Shown: positions 32,818-41,541 of the stretch, piece after piece
Layout: the number at the start of each line of letters is the position of its first letter
Numbering within the stretch: position 1 is the first letter of the stretch
NCBI GenBank assembly: GCA_944388865.1
Contig: CALXKM010000018.1
Location: 1 to 64,000 of the forward strand
DNA from: an uncultured Duodenibacillus sp.
GTDB lineage: Bacteria > Pseudomonadota > Gammaproteobacteria > Burkholderiales > Burkholderiaceae_F
Direction: 5' to 3'
DNA: 64,000 nucleotides
Made by a program: the position numbers and the translations under genes
The notes under the pieces: model-generated
Told to the model about the DNA's origin: nothing
Database searches by the model: none
What the model saw: the letters and a program-made list of their open reading frames with translations, nothing else

Positions 32818-32857
32818 AAAAAAGGCACGCTTCCGAATTTTTCGGAAGCGTGCCTTG
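32818..32857 (-). terminator. Rho-independent terminator after the parvulin gene
   Basis: AAGGCACGCTTCCGA (32822-32836) pairs with TCGGAAGCGTGCCTT (32842-32856); on the minus strand six T follow. Confidence 0.9.
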
Positions 32858-32878
32858 GAGTGCCGAAAACCGAGAAGA

Positions 32879-33697
32879 CTACTTCTTGCTCTTCTTGCCG
32901 TCAGCAACGTCTTCAATCTTGGCAGACTTAATCAGATTGTCGACGTAGGTCTGAACGCGCTGCTGCGTAAGAAGCTGACGCAGCAGCGGAGCTTCAGCCT
33001 CATAGTTGGAGTAGCGTTGCGCCGGGCGTTTGCCTTCGAGTTTGACGATGTGCCAGCCCAAGTGCGTTTTCACCGGATTTTTGGCGATCTGACCAGGCTT
33101 GAGGTTTTTGAAGCTTGCCGCGAATTCCTTATCGAACATATTGGGCGAATTCCATTCGATCAAGCCGCCCAAGGCTCGATTCTGCGGCGTGTCGATGGAC
33201 TTCTCGCGGGCAAGCTTGTCGAAGTCGCCGCCATTGCGCACGTCCTTCAAGATTTGACGAGCAGTTTTTTCATCCTTGACGAGAATGTGGCGCACGGAAA
33301 CTTCCGTGTCGCCCCAGCGCTTCTTCTCGCTTTCAAAAAGCGCCTTGACGTCATCGTCCTTAACGGGGTTCTTGGCAACCCAGTCATTGATGACCGTGCT
33401 CATCAAAATGTTTTTGGTGGCATTGTCAATCATGCGGCGTACATCATCGCGTGAGGCGATTTTTTGCTTTTTGGCTTCCTGCAGCAGAAGCTTGTCGCGG
33501 GTAAGCAGATAACGGACCTGATTTTCAAGCTGCGGGGTGCGGGCTTGACCGCGTGCTGTCGTGGCCTTGATGAGTTGCTCTTGCTGAGCTTTGCTCACAA
33601 GTTCTCCGTTGACGGTAAACGAAGTGGTGGCGGCCTGAGCTGAACCGATGATGAGCGTAGCAGAAGCGGCGCCGAGCATGATTTTCTTCAAAGACAT
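32879..33697 (-). CDS. Parvulin-type peptidyl-prolyl cis-trans isomerase (PpiC/SurA-like)
   Basis: This exported foldase helps outer-membrane proteins fold. The 272-residue protein has a signal peptide (MSLKKIMLGAASATLIIGSA ending QAA), a helical chaperone region, and a parvulin domain from about residue 130. That domain includes EVSVRHILVKDEKTARQIL, GGDFDKLAREKSIDTP, GGLIEW and THLGWHIVKLEGKRP. The C-terminal tail is lysine-rich. The ATG at 33697 follows AAGGA; the frame to 33832 precedes the signal peptide and is not translated. It lies 32 bases after yciB and shares its direction. Confidence 0.92.
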   Translation of the reverse strand: MSLKKIMLGAASATLIIGSAQAATTSFTVNGELVSKAQQEQLIKATTARGQARTPQLENQVRYLLTRDKLLLQEAKKQKIASRDDVRRMIDNATKNILMSTVINDWVAKNPVKDDDVKALFESEKKRWGDTEVSVRHILVKDEKTARQILKDVRNGGDFDKLAREKSIDTPQNRALGGLIEWNSPNMFDKEFAASFKNLKPGQIAKNPVKTHLGWHIVKLEGKRPAQRYSNYEAEAPLLRQLLTQQRVQTYVDNLIKSAKIEDVADGKKSKK

Positions 33698-33729
33698 AAA
33701 GTGATTCCTTGCATCAAAAAATAGCGACC

Positions 33730-34338
33730 CTATTTTGTCAGCGATTCGTTGGTGCGCATGACCCAGAAGCCGAGCGCAATTGTAAAAATGAATGTCAGAG
33801 CCATAAGTCCGAAAAGCTTGAAGTTCACCCAAGTTTCGGTGCTGCAGGTGTAGGCAACAATCAGATTAATGATGCCGGTGGTAAAGAAAAAGCCGATCCA
33901 GGCGCGTTGCATCGTGCCCCAGGCTCGGGCGGGAAGATCAATTTGCTTGCCGAGCAGCTTGGTGAGGAAATTTTTCGAGGTGAGTTCGCCGAAAAGAAGA
34001 ATCGAGCCGAATACCCAGTAGAGAATCGTGGGCTTCCATTTGATGAACATCTCGTTGTGCAGCCACAGAGTCAGAGAGCCGAAGACAACGATTACGGCCA
34101 GCGAGATCCAGAGCATAGGCTCGGGGCGCTTGCCTTTTAAGAAGACAAGCCCGACTTGCACGAAGGTGGCGGCGATGGCCACGAGCGTAGCTGCCAGCAC
34201 TGGACCTTGATCGGGCGAAACCGTTGCTCCGCCAATGAGCGAGCCGATCATGTCTGCGGTAGCCTTTGGATCGCTCTGCCCGAACTTGAAGGCGGCGAAA
34301 AACAAAATAATGGGAAATAAATCAAATAAAAGCTTCAC
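33730..34338 (-). CDS. yciB: Inner-membrane septation protein YciB (IspZ)
   Basis: YciB is a multi-span inner-membrane protein linked to cell-envelope maintenance and septation. The 202-residue protein starts MKLLFDLFPIILFFAAFKFG, the family signature, and has five or six hydrophobic segments. WISLAVIVVFGSLTLWLHNEMFIKWKPTILYWVFGSILL and NFKLFGLMALTFIFTIALGFWV are conserved-looking stretches. It is the first gene of a short minus-strand unit with the parvulin gene. Confidence 0.93.
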   Translation of the reverse strand: MKLLFDLFPIILFFAAFKFGQSDPKATADMIGSLIGGATVSPDQGPVLAATLVAIAATFVQVGLVFLKGKRPEPMLWISLAVIVVFGSLTLWLHNEMFIKWKPTILYWVFGSILLFGELTSKNFLTKLLGKQIDLPARAWGTMQRAWIGFFFTTGIINLIVAYTCSTETWVNFKLFGLMALTFIFTIALGFWVMRTNESLTK

Positions 34339-34800
34339 GATGTTTGTCCGAATAGTTCCAACAGCAAAGGAGCGGGTAGTGGAAGTGCGCCGAATTATAC
34401 GTGTGCGGCGAGAGCTGATTTTGCTCGCAAAGGTTGCTAAACGTTGCGACGCAGCTTCAGAATTGCCTGCAAAAAAATGGTCTCAAACCATGCGCAGAAT
34501 TCCAAACGTCCAAATGCTCTTGTCGCATCCTGCGGCGGCAAGGTAACATGCGAACACAATTTGTAGCGGCTTGGTGCGCTTTTGTCCACGATATCTCGAT
34601 AGGCTTCGACAAATGTTCGTCCCGTTTGCGGCGTCGAGCTGTTTTGTTTGCAAAGCGTTCATTATTGGATGCAGACTGATTCGCACGCTCGACCGCACAA
34701 ACGGTTTTGCGGTTCTGCTAGGACATCGTTTTCTCGAGCATGGGGAAAAAAGTGAAATTTCTGAGCAGATTCCCAAGCCATCTACCGGTAACAGACTTTT
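34339..34800. other. Divergent intergenic region yciB/M16 protease
   Basis: These 462 bases separate two divergent genes and should hold both promoters. Several short frames cross it on both strands; none has a recognisable motif or ribosome binding site. I could not assign promoter boxes with confidence. Confidence 0.35.
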
Positions 34801-37515
34801 ATGCAAACTGGAATTAAAACCTTACTTATGACAATTGCTGCAGTGACTGCAATGGATGCCGCATCGGCCGCAGGCATCAAGGAGCTCGACACGGTCGAGG
34901 GAATTAAAAGCTATGAACTCGACAATGGTTTGAAGGTTGTGTTGTTTGCCGACCCAAGCAAACCCACGGCCACCGTTAATACGACGTATCTGGTTGGAAG
35001 CCGCATGGAAAATTACGGCGAAACCGGCATGGCGCACCTGCTTGAACACTTGATGTTCAAGGGAAGCAAGAACTATCCCGATCCGACCAAGGAATTTACG
35101 CGCCGCGGCTTTCGCATGAACGGCACGACGTGGCTTGACCGCACCAACTACTTTGTGAGCTTTACGGCCAATGACGACAACATGCGCTGGGCTCTGGGCT
35201 GGAGCGCAGATGCCATGGTCAATTCGTTTATCGCCAAGAAGGATCTCGACACCGAGATGACCGTGGTGCGCAACGAGTATGAGATGGGTGAAAACAAGCC
35301 CGTCAGCGTCATGCTCAAGCGCATGCAGTCCGTGCTTTTCGATTGGCATGCATACGGCAGAAGCACAATTGGCGCGCGCAGCGACATCGAAAACGTGCCT
35401 ATTGAAAATCTTCAGGCCTTTTACCGCAAGTGGTATCAGCCTGATAATGCGGTGCTGACGGTTTCGGGCAAGTTCGATGAGGGCAAGGTTCTCGAATGGA
35501 TCAGCGAGACCTTCGGCAAAATCAAGCGGCCTGAGCGCGTGCTCCCGCGCGAGTGGACAGTTGAGCCCACGGCCGACGGCGCTCGCGAATTCGAAATCCG
35601 CCGCCCGGGTGAAATGCAGCTTGTGGCTGTCGGCTATCGTATTCCCTCGGCGCTCGCCGAAGACTGCAATGCCGTTGAAACGGCTGTGGATATTTTGTCT
35701 GAATCTCCGCGCGGACGCCTCTACAAGGAGCTCGTTGAAACTGGTCAGGCAAGTCAGGTGTTTGGTTGGGCGCTTTCGGCAAAAAATCCTGGTTTTGTGA
35801 TGTTCGGCGCCATGGTCAAGAAGGGCGACAACATCGAAGTTGTTAAAAACAAGATGCTCGATGTCATTGAGCGTACGTTCGCCAAGACTCCAGCGACCGA
35901 CGAAGAGGTCAAAACCAGTCTGGCCGAGGCCGCTATCGATTATGAACGCACGTTGAGCGATCCCGAGCAGTTTGCTGTTGATCTTTCGGACTACATTGCG
36001 CTGGGCGACTGGAGACTTTTCTTTGCAGATCGAGATGCAACTGCCAAGGTGACGCCTGCGGCCGTCAACGATGCGGCGGCTACATACTTCGTGCGCGACA
36101 ACCGCGTCGTGGGCAAGTTCATCCCCGATGATCACCCGCGCCGCGCTCCCTATATGACGACGCCCGATGTGAAGGAAATTATTGCCAAGACGACCTTTAA
36201 GCGAGAAGGCGATGTAGCAGAGGCGTTCGACGTCAGTCAGGCCAATATTGACGCTCGCACCGAGCGCATCAACATCAATGGGGTCGATGTTGCGCTGCTC
36301 CCCAAGAAGACGCGCGGTCAGACGGTAACCGTGCTCACGTCTTTTCAATATGGAAATCTCGAGACGACGACCGGTAAGACCGTGCTCAACTATCTGGTCG
36401 AGCCCATGCTCTCGCGCGGCACAGATCAGATGAATCGCAAGCAGATTGCCGACCGTCAGACCGAGCTCAAGGTTCAAGGAGATGTGCTGGGCTTTACGAC
36501 GACGGCTCCTAATGTGGTCTCGGCAATTGAGCTTATGGGCAATTTGATTGCCCGCAGCACATTCCCGGAAAAGGAGTTTGATCAATTTGTCCGGCAGCTC
36601 TCGACCATGCTTGAGAGCCGCAGCGATGATCCGCTTGCCCTCGGCCGCGATGCGCTTTTAGAGCACTTTGAGATCTATCCGCAGGGCGACCCGCGCAATC
36701 CGACGCGCAATTCCTATTTGCGCAAAGCGCTTGGCAAGGTAAATCGCGATGAGGTCTATGATTGGTTTGTCAAGGCCGTTTCCAACGGTCACGGACAAGT
36801 TGCCGTGGTGGGCGACTTTGATCCCGTTGCGGTGAAGGCTGCTCTTGCGAAGTCCGTCGGCAACAAGAAAAACGCCGACCCGAAGTATGCCTATAAGCGC
36901 TACTGGAGCGAATACAAGCCCGTGGCGGCTGATCGCATTCTGATTGATACGCCGTCAAAGGAAAACGCCGCGATCTTTGCTCGAGTCGACTTCCCGGCCA
37001 ATGTTGATGACGCTGATGCACCGGCGCTTGTCGTCGCCGATTGGATCATGGGCGGAGGCACTGGCCTGAGCAACAGGCTTGTGGATCGCCTGCGTCAAAA
37101 AGAAGGTCTTTCCTACGGCGTGGGTTCGCGCGTGAGGTTGCCGCGCCACGGCAATCGCGCAAGCTGGAATATGTCGGCCATCGTGGCTCCGCAGAACCTT
37201 TTGAAGGCCGAAGAATGCGCGCGTGAGGAAATCTCGCGCATGGTCAAGGAAGGCATTACGCAGACCGAACTTGACGAGGCAAAGAAGGGTATTTTGCAAA
37301 GTCGTGCCGTGAGCCGTGCTCAGGACGACTATCTGGCGCACAGCTGGGTTGTCATGATGGACTCGGGCAAGACTTTTGCCGACAGCAAAAAGTTTGAAGA
37401 CGCCATCGGCCGTCTGACGCTCGAGGAGGTCAATGCCGCCGTCAGAAAGATGCTTGTGGAAAAGAACATCACATTTGTTCTTGCCGGAGATCTTGCCAAG
37501 GGCGGCGTGAAGTAG
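34801..37515 (+). CDS. Exported M16-family zinc metallopeptidase (pitrilysin-like, two-domain)
   Basis: The 904-residue protein has a signal peptide (ending ASA) and a catalytic M16 half with the inverted zinc motif HLLEHLMF (HxxEH, about residue 80) and the downstream glutamate in EYEMGENKP. A second, inactive M16 half shows GGGTGLSNRLVDRLRQKEGLSYGV. This arrangement suits a periplasmic peptidase that degrades peptides or processed signal fragments. No partner gene is near, and it is transcribed alone. No clear ribosome binding site precedes the ATG at 34801. Confidence 0.93.
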   Translation: MQTGIKTLLMTIAAVTAMDAASAAGIKELDTVEGIKSYELDNGLKVVLFADPSKPTATVNTTYLVGSRMENYGETGMAHLLEHLMFKGSKNYPDPTKEFTRRGFRMNGTTWLDRTNYFVSFTANDDNMRWALGWSADAMVNSFIAKKDLDTEMTVVRNEYEMGENKPVSVMLKRMQSVLFDWHAYGRSTIGARSDIENVPIENLQAFYRKWYQPDNAVLTVSGKFDEGKVLEWISETFGKIKRPERVLPREWTVEPTADGAREFEIRRPGEMQLVAVGYRIPSALAEDCNAVETAVDILSESPRGRLYKELVETGQASQVFGWALSAKNPGFVMFGAMVKKGDNIEVVKNKMLDVIERTFAKTPATDEEVKTSLAEAAIDYERTLSDPEQFAVDLSDYIALGDWRLFFADRDATAKVTPAAVNDAAATYFVRDNRVVGKFIPDDHPRRAPYMTTPDVKEIIAKTTFKREGDVAEAFDVSQANIDARTERININGVDVALLPKKTRGQTVTVLTSFQYGNLETTTGKTVLNYLVEPMLSRGTDQMNRKQIADRQTELKVQGDVLGFTTTAPNVVSAIELMGNLIARSTFPEKEFDQFVRQLSTMLESRSDDPLALGRDALLEHFEIYPQGDPRNPTRNSYLRKALGKVNRDEVYDWFVKAVSNGHGQVAVVGDFDPVAVKAALAKSVGNKKNADPKYAYKRYWSEYKPVAADRILIDTPSKENAAIFARVDFPANVDDADAPALVVADWIMGGGTGLSNRLVDRLRQKEGLSYGVGSRVRLPRHGNRASWNMSAIVAPQNLLKAEECAREEISRMVKEGITQTELDEAKKGILQSRAVSRAQDDYLAHSWVVMMDSGKTFADSKKFEDAIGRLTLEEVNAAVRKMLVEKNITFVLAGDLAKGGVK

Positions 37516-37571
37516 TCTTTACAGACTTTCGCTTTCGGGCATGAGGCGTTTTGCGCTAAAGGGAGAAATCC

Positions 37572-38552
37572 TCAGGCTGCAAAGCGCCTCATTTGATTTG
37601 AGCTCGTCTCTTCGAGTTCGTCGGCAAGCTTGAGAAAATTATTCCCTTCCTCGGTAAGGCTCACGCCCGCGGCCTCAATGCTCGAAGCGATTTGCGCGAT
37701 GCACTCGATGATGACATCGGGCAGCGCCTGATTCGTTCGGGGCCAGAAAACGAAAAAGGGGATGGTGAGTTGATCTTCAATTTCCAAGGCTCTGCAGTCG
37801 GCGCTTACAGACTTGGCGGCGAGCATGTCGGTGAAGTGCACGCCGACATTGCGCTTGACAAAGCGAAGCGCCACTTGAGTTGACGATACTTCAGCGGTGA
37901 TGTGCTCAAGCCCGTGTTCGGGCAGAAGTCTATCGGAGTATTCACGCTCGGGCGTATCACGCGAGAGCACGACGAAGGATTCCGAGGCATAGTCGCTGCG
38001 AGAGACTTTGTGCTTTTTTGAAAGCGGATTTTCTTCAGAAACCACGAGACGAAACGGAATGTGCGCGATGGGGACCTTCTGCAGATCGTCATGCGTGCTC
38101 AAAAGCGTGCCGAAGCCGACGTCAAAGGGGTGAGAATACTTTGAGTAGTAGATGTCTCGGCTGGCATGAACATCCATCGTCACGCTCATTGTGTTTTCAT
38201 GGCGCTTGAGAATCTTCACCACGGCAGGGATGATCACGTCCGAGCAGTGGCGTGCAAGCACGGCAATGCGAAGCGGGTGCTTTTTTGCAAGCCGCTCTTT
38301 ACCGAAGTCTTCAAGCCGCCTCCAGGCGCGTACCGATTCCATGGCAACGCGATAGAACTCCATTCCTTCGGGCGTGAGCGTGAGGGTTTTTGTTGCACGG
38401 TCAAAAAGCTGAACGCCCAGTCGGTCTTCGAGCTGCGTAATGGAGCGCGAGGCGGCCGAGGCCGACAGAGAATTCTTGTTGGCCGCGGCAAGAAGGCTTC
38501 CTGTTTCAACAACCGAGCAGAAGAGTTTGACGGATTTGGATTTTAGTTCCAT
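37572..38552 (-). CDS. LysR-family transcriptional regulator divergent from hydG
   Basis: This protein of about 326 residues has a LysR helix-turn-helix (FCSVVETGSLLAAANKNSLS, then ASAASRSITQLEDRLGVQLFDRATKTLTLTPEG) and an effector domain from about residue 95 (LRIAVLARHCSDVIIPAVV). It is transcribed away from hydG, the classic position for a regulator of that gene. I use the ATG at 38552; the frame opens three codons earlier with TTG. A hairpin (ATGAGGCG/CGCCTCAT, 37541-37592) spans its stop codon and could end transcription of the convergent M16 gene. Confidence 0.9.
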   Translation of the reverse strand: MELKSKSVKLFCSVVETGSLLAAANKNSLSASAASRSITQLEDRLGVQLFDRATKTLTLTPEGMEFYRVAMESVRAWRRLEDFGKERLAKKHPLRIAVLARHCSDVIIPAVVKILKRHENTMSVTMDVHASRDIYYSKYSHPFDVGFGTLLSTHDDLQKVPIAHIPFRLVVSEENPLSKKHKVSRSDYASESFVVLSRDTPEREYSDRLLPEHGLEHITAEVSSTQVALRFVKRNVGVHFTDMLAAKSVSADCRALEIEDQLTIPFFVFWPRTNQALPDVIIECIAQIASSIEAAGVSLTEEGNNFLKLADELEETSSNQMRRFAA

Positions 38553-38644
38553 TTTTTGCAATTAACCTTGTAATCTTTGCACTTTACGTAATATAGCAAA
38601 TCGTTCAAAATACGCCCCGAGACATCTGAGACGGATGTTTTTTC

Positions 38645-38755
38645 CGGGGGCGACAAGAGACGGTCAGCTCTGGAGGAACTTCAGCCAGCTCTGTCGCACT
38701 GAGGTAATGCAAATTTTTTGGGGCCGGTTGGCGAGCACCGCCAGCTGGCTTTTTT
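38645..38755 (+). ncRNA. Structured leader or small RNA with terminator upstream of hydG
   Basis: Outer stem GCGACA/TGTCGC (38650-38655, 38692-38697) encloses CTGGAG-GAA-CTTCAG (38670-38684). A strong terminator follows: GCCGGTTGGCG (38723-38733) pairs with CGCCAGCTGGC (38739-38749), then six T. Transcription from a weak promoter near 38568-38597 (TTGTAA-18-TATAGC) would stop here unless read-through occurs. It could be an attenuator controlling hydG or a free small RNA. I tried to fit TPP and cobalamin riboswitch cores and could not. Confidence 0.45.
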
Positions 38756-38775
38756 GTGGGCGCAAGCCGTCCTTT

Positions 38776-38804
38776 TCACAGCGCTGCCCGCGGCAGCGCT
38801 GTGA
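38776..38804 (+). other. Perfect inverted repeat before hydG
   Basis: TCACAGCGCTGCC and GGCAGCGCTGTGA form a 13-base-pair stem with a three-base loop, 40 bases before the hydG start. There is no T-run, so it is more likely an operator or an RNA-stabilising hairpin than a terminator. Confidence 0.55.
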
Positions 38805-38843
38805 ACACAACAGCAAAACGAAAAAACCTAAGGAGATACGTTC

Positions 38844-40271
38844 ATGACGCAGTACGATCCTCGGTCGCTTGCGGCCGAAGAGTTCATCAACGATGAAGAG
38901 ATTCAGGCCTCTCTAGCCTATGGCGAAGAGCACAAGCACGATGTCGAGCTCATCAATCAGATCCTTGACAAGGCGCTTTCCTTCAAGGGCATGACGCACC
39001 GTGAAGCCGCTGTTTTGATGGCTTGCGATTTGCCTGAAGTCAATGAAAAGATTCTTCATACGGCTATTTCCGTCAAGGAACATATCTATGGCAAGCGCAT
39101 TGTACTTTTCGCTCCGCTGTATCTTTCCAACCACTGCATCAACACCTGCACGTACTGTCCGTATCACGCCAAAAATAAAAACATCATTCGCAAGAAACTC
39201 TCGCAGGAAGAAATTCGCCGCGAAGTGATTGCGCTTCAGGACCAGGGCCACAAGCGACTGTTGCTTGAAGCGGGCGAACATCCTAAGGAAAATCCGATTG
39301 AGTACATTCTCGAGTCGATTAAGACGATCTACTCGATTAAGCACAAAAACGGCGCCATTCGCCGCGTCAACGTCAATATTGCAGCAACGACGGTCGAAAA
39401 CTACAAAAAGCTGCACGACGCGCAGATCGGCACCTATCAGCTCTTTCAGGAGACTTACCACAAGAAGACCTATGAAGAGCTCCATCCGAAGGGACCTAAG
39501 AGCGACTACGCCTACCATACTGAAGCGCACGACCGCGCCATGCAGGCCGGCATCGACGACGTGGGCTTGGGCGTTCTCTTTGGCCTCAATCTGTACAAAT
39601 ACGACTTCATCGGCCTTCTGATGCATGCCGAGCACCTTGAAGCCGTCCACGGTGTTGGACCTCACACGATTTCCGTGCCGCGCATCTGCCCGGCCGACGA
39701 CATTGATCCGACGACTTTCAGCAATGCCGTGCCCGATGAAATCTTCTTAAAGATCGTCGCTTTGATTCGTCTTGCAGTGCCCTATACGGGCATGATCATG
39801 TCCACGCGTGAAAGCGAGCGCATTCGCACCGAAGCGCTCAAACTTGGCATTTCGCAGATTTCAGGCGGTTCGCGCACTTCAGTGGGAGGCTACACGATCA
39901 AGGACATTCGCGACGTGGAAAACACCGCTCAGTTTGATACGAGCGATCGAAGAAGCCTCGACGAGGTCATGGGCTGGCTTCTGGCCAACGGTTATTTGCC
40001 TAGCTTCTGCACGGCCTGCTATCGCGCCGGCCGCACAGGCGATCGATTCATGGAATATGCCAAGACCGGCGAAATCGCCATGTATTGCCAGGCCAATGCC
40101 GTGATGACGATCAAGGAATATCTTTGCGACTATGCTTCGCCGAAGACGCGTGAACTTGGTCTTCAGGTGATTGAAAATGAGCTGCCGAAGATCACGCACG
40201 AGAAAGTGCGTTTGGCTTCGATCAAGCGCTTAAAGCGCATCGAAGAGGGCGAGCGCGACTTCCGCTTCTAG
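38844..40271 (+). CDS. hydG: [FeFe]-hydrogenase H-cluster maturase HydG
   Basis: HydG is a radical-SAM tyrosine lyase that makes the CO and cyanide ligands of the [FeFe]-hydrogenase H-cluster. The 475-residue protein has the SAM-cluster motif CINTCTYC (CX3CX2C, about residue 96) within PLYLSNHCINTCTYCPYHAK, and the C-terminal second-cluster motif CTACYRAGRTGDRFMEYAKT...YC (CX2CX22C). The latter distinguishes HydG from ThiH. QISGGSRTSVGGY is also a family stretch. AAGGAG precedes the ATG. No hydE, hydF or [FeFe] hydrogenase is in the window, and the hydrogenase seen here is the [NiFe] type, which does not need HydG. Confidence 0.95.
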   Translation: MTQYDPRSLAAEEFINDEEIQASLAYGEEHKHDVELINQILDKALSFKGMTHREAAVLMACDLPEVNEKILHTAISVKEHIYGKRIVLFAPLYLSNHCINTCTYCPYHAKNKNIIRKKLSQEEIRREVIALQDQGHKRLLLEAGEHPKENPIEYILESIKTIYSIKHKNGAIRRVNVNIAATTVENYKKLHDAQIGTYQLFQETYHKKTYEELHPKGPKSDYAYHTEAHDRAMQAGIDDVGLGVLFGLNLYKYDFIGLLMHAEHLEAVHGVGPHTISVPRICPADDIDPTTFSNAVPDEIFLKIVALIRLAVPYTGMIMSTRESERIRTEALKLGISQISGGSRTSVGGYTIKDIRDVENTAQFDTSDRRSLDEVMGWLLANGYLPSFCTACYRAGRTGDRFMEYAKTGEIAMYCQANAVMTIKEYLCDYASPKTRELGLQVIENELPKITHEKVRLASIKRLKRIEEGERDFRF

Positions 40272-40362
40272 TCTTCGTGTTCGCTCTCCAAGCCTTTTTG
40301 AGCGGCGCTGTAGGCAAAGCTCGTTTTTTCTTTTAGCAGAAATGACGAGCTTTGAAAACGGA

Positions 40363-40411
40363 AACAGCTGCTTGCAGCAAATTGAAATTTTGCTGCAAGC
40401 AGCTGTTTTTG
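40363..40411 (+). terminator. Rho-independent terminator after hydG
   Basis: AACAGCTGCTTGCAGCAA (40363-40380) pairs with TTGCTGCAAGCAGCTGTT (40390-40407), followed by T. A smaller stem AAAGCTCGT/ACGAGCTTT (40316-40353) lies just before. The long stem may also serve the convergent ABC operon. Confidence 0.88.
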
Positions 40412-40449
40412 TTGGCGGTGCGATGCCAAAAAGACGATGAGAAATACGC

Positions 40450-41541
40450 TTATCGCTTGATGATGACGCCAGCCAATGGAGTGAATGCAGCTTGAATTTC
40501 TTGGCCGACGTCAATGAGCGTTGTTCCCGGCAGAAACGGCACCGACATGCTGTAGGGCTTGGTTTGTGTTGAGCCAGGGATTTCAACGTGATAGTCAATT
40601 CGGTCGCCTTCGAAAAGGCGGTTGACGACTTTAACCGGAAAGTTCTCGGAGCCGGCATCCGGACGGAGGTTTTCTGGGCGCACGACCAGGTACGCGGACT
40701 CTCCGACAGTCGGGGGATTTTGCTTGCCCAGGCGTGCACGCAGCTTGCGGCCGGAAACGGAGATGAAGCCAAAGCCGTCGGATTCGATTGATTCAAGCTT
40801 TCCCTCGATCAGGTTGGCTTGGCCGATGAAGTCGGCAACGAAGGCCGTAGCCGGATCTTCATAAAGCTGCATCGGAGTTCCGATTTGTTCAATTTTGCCG
40901 CGGTGCATCACCATGATGCGGTCTGACATCGTGAGCGCTTCCTTTTGGTCGTGCGTAACATATAGGCACGTGATGCCCAGCGTTTGCTGAATGCGGCGAA
41001 TTTCCGTGCGCATATGCAGCCGCAGCTTCGCGTCCAGATTCGAAAGCGGTTCATCCATCAGCAGCAGCTTGGGACGAAGCACCAGAACGCGGGCAAGCGC
41101 CACGCGCTGCTGTTCGCCCCCGGAGAGCTGGTTGGGATAGCGATGTTCAGCTTTGCTCAACCCCACGAGAGCCAACGCCTCACGCACCTTCTGCGCTAGA
41201 GTTTCTCCAGACTCTCCGCGGATTTTCAGACCGTAGGCAACGTTGTCGAAAATCGTCATGTGAGGGAAAAGAGCATAGTTTTGAAATACGAAGCCCAGAC
41301 CGCGCTCATTGGCCGGAACGTTTGTTATGTCGACTCCGTCAATGAGAATCTGTCCGGAACTTGGCGTTTCAAACCCTGCGATCATGCGAAGCGTTGTCGT
41401 TTTTCCGCAGCCCGATGGCCCCAGAAAGGTGAGAAACTCGCCTTGGGTGACTTCAAGGTTGACATTGTCGACTGCCAGAAATTCTTCGTTGTCTTTGATG
41501 AAGCGGCGGCAGATGTTTTTAAGAGTGAGCGATACGGACAT
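40450..41541 (-). CDS. ABC importer ATP-binding protein (Fe3+/polyamine/phosphonate type)
   Basis: This is the energising ATPase of an importer. The 363-residue protein has Walker [15 protein letters not shown]-loop [12 protein letters not shown], signature [15 protein letters not shown], Walker [13 protein letters not shown] and H-loop [18 protein letters not shown]-terminal TOBE domain follows (about residues 270-360, [12 protein letters not shown]). The TOBE domain and sequence place it in the PotA/FbpC group. It follows the fused permease by one base and completes an operon whose first gene encodes the binding protein. Confidence 0.92.
   Translation of the reverse strand: MSVSLTLKNICRRFIKDNEEFLAVDNVNLEVTQGEFLTFLGPSGCGKTTTLRMIAGFETPSSGQILIDGVDITNVPANERGLGFVFQNYALFPHMTIFDNVAYGLKIRGESGETLAQKVREALALVGLSKAEHRYPNQLSGGEQQRVALARVLVLRPKLLLMDEPLSNLDAKLRLHMRTEIRRIQQTLGITCLYVTHDQKEALTMSDRIMVMHRGKIEQIGTPMQLYEDPATAFVADFIGQANLIEGKLESIESDGFGFISVSGRKLRARLGKQNPPTVGESAYLVVRPENLRPDAGSENFPVKVVNRLFEGDRIDYHVEIPGSTQTKPYSMSVPFLPGTTLIDVGQEIQAAFTPLAGVIIKR

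Noticed and set aside
34822..36585. 587-codon minus-strand frame opposite the M16 protease
   Set aside because: It lacks any recognisable motif and overlaps a well-supported gene.
38600..38760. TPP or cobalamin riboswitch before hydG
   Set aside because: A CTGAGA is present, but the remaining conserved blocks of either riboswitch are absent.
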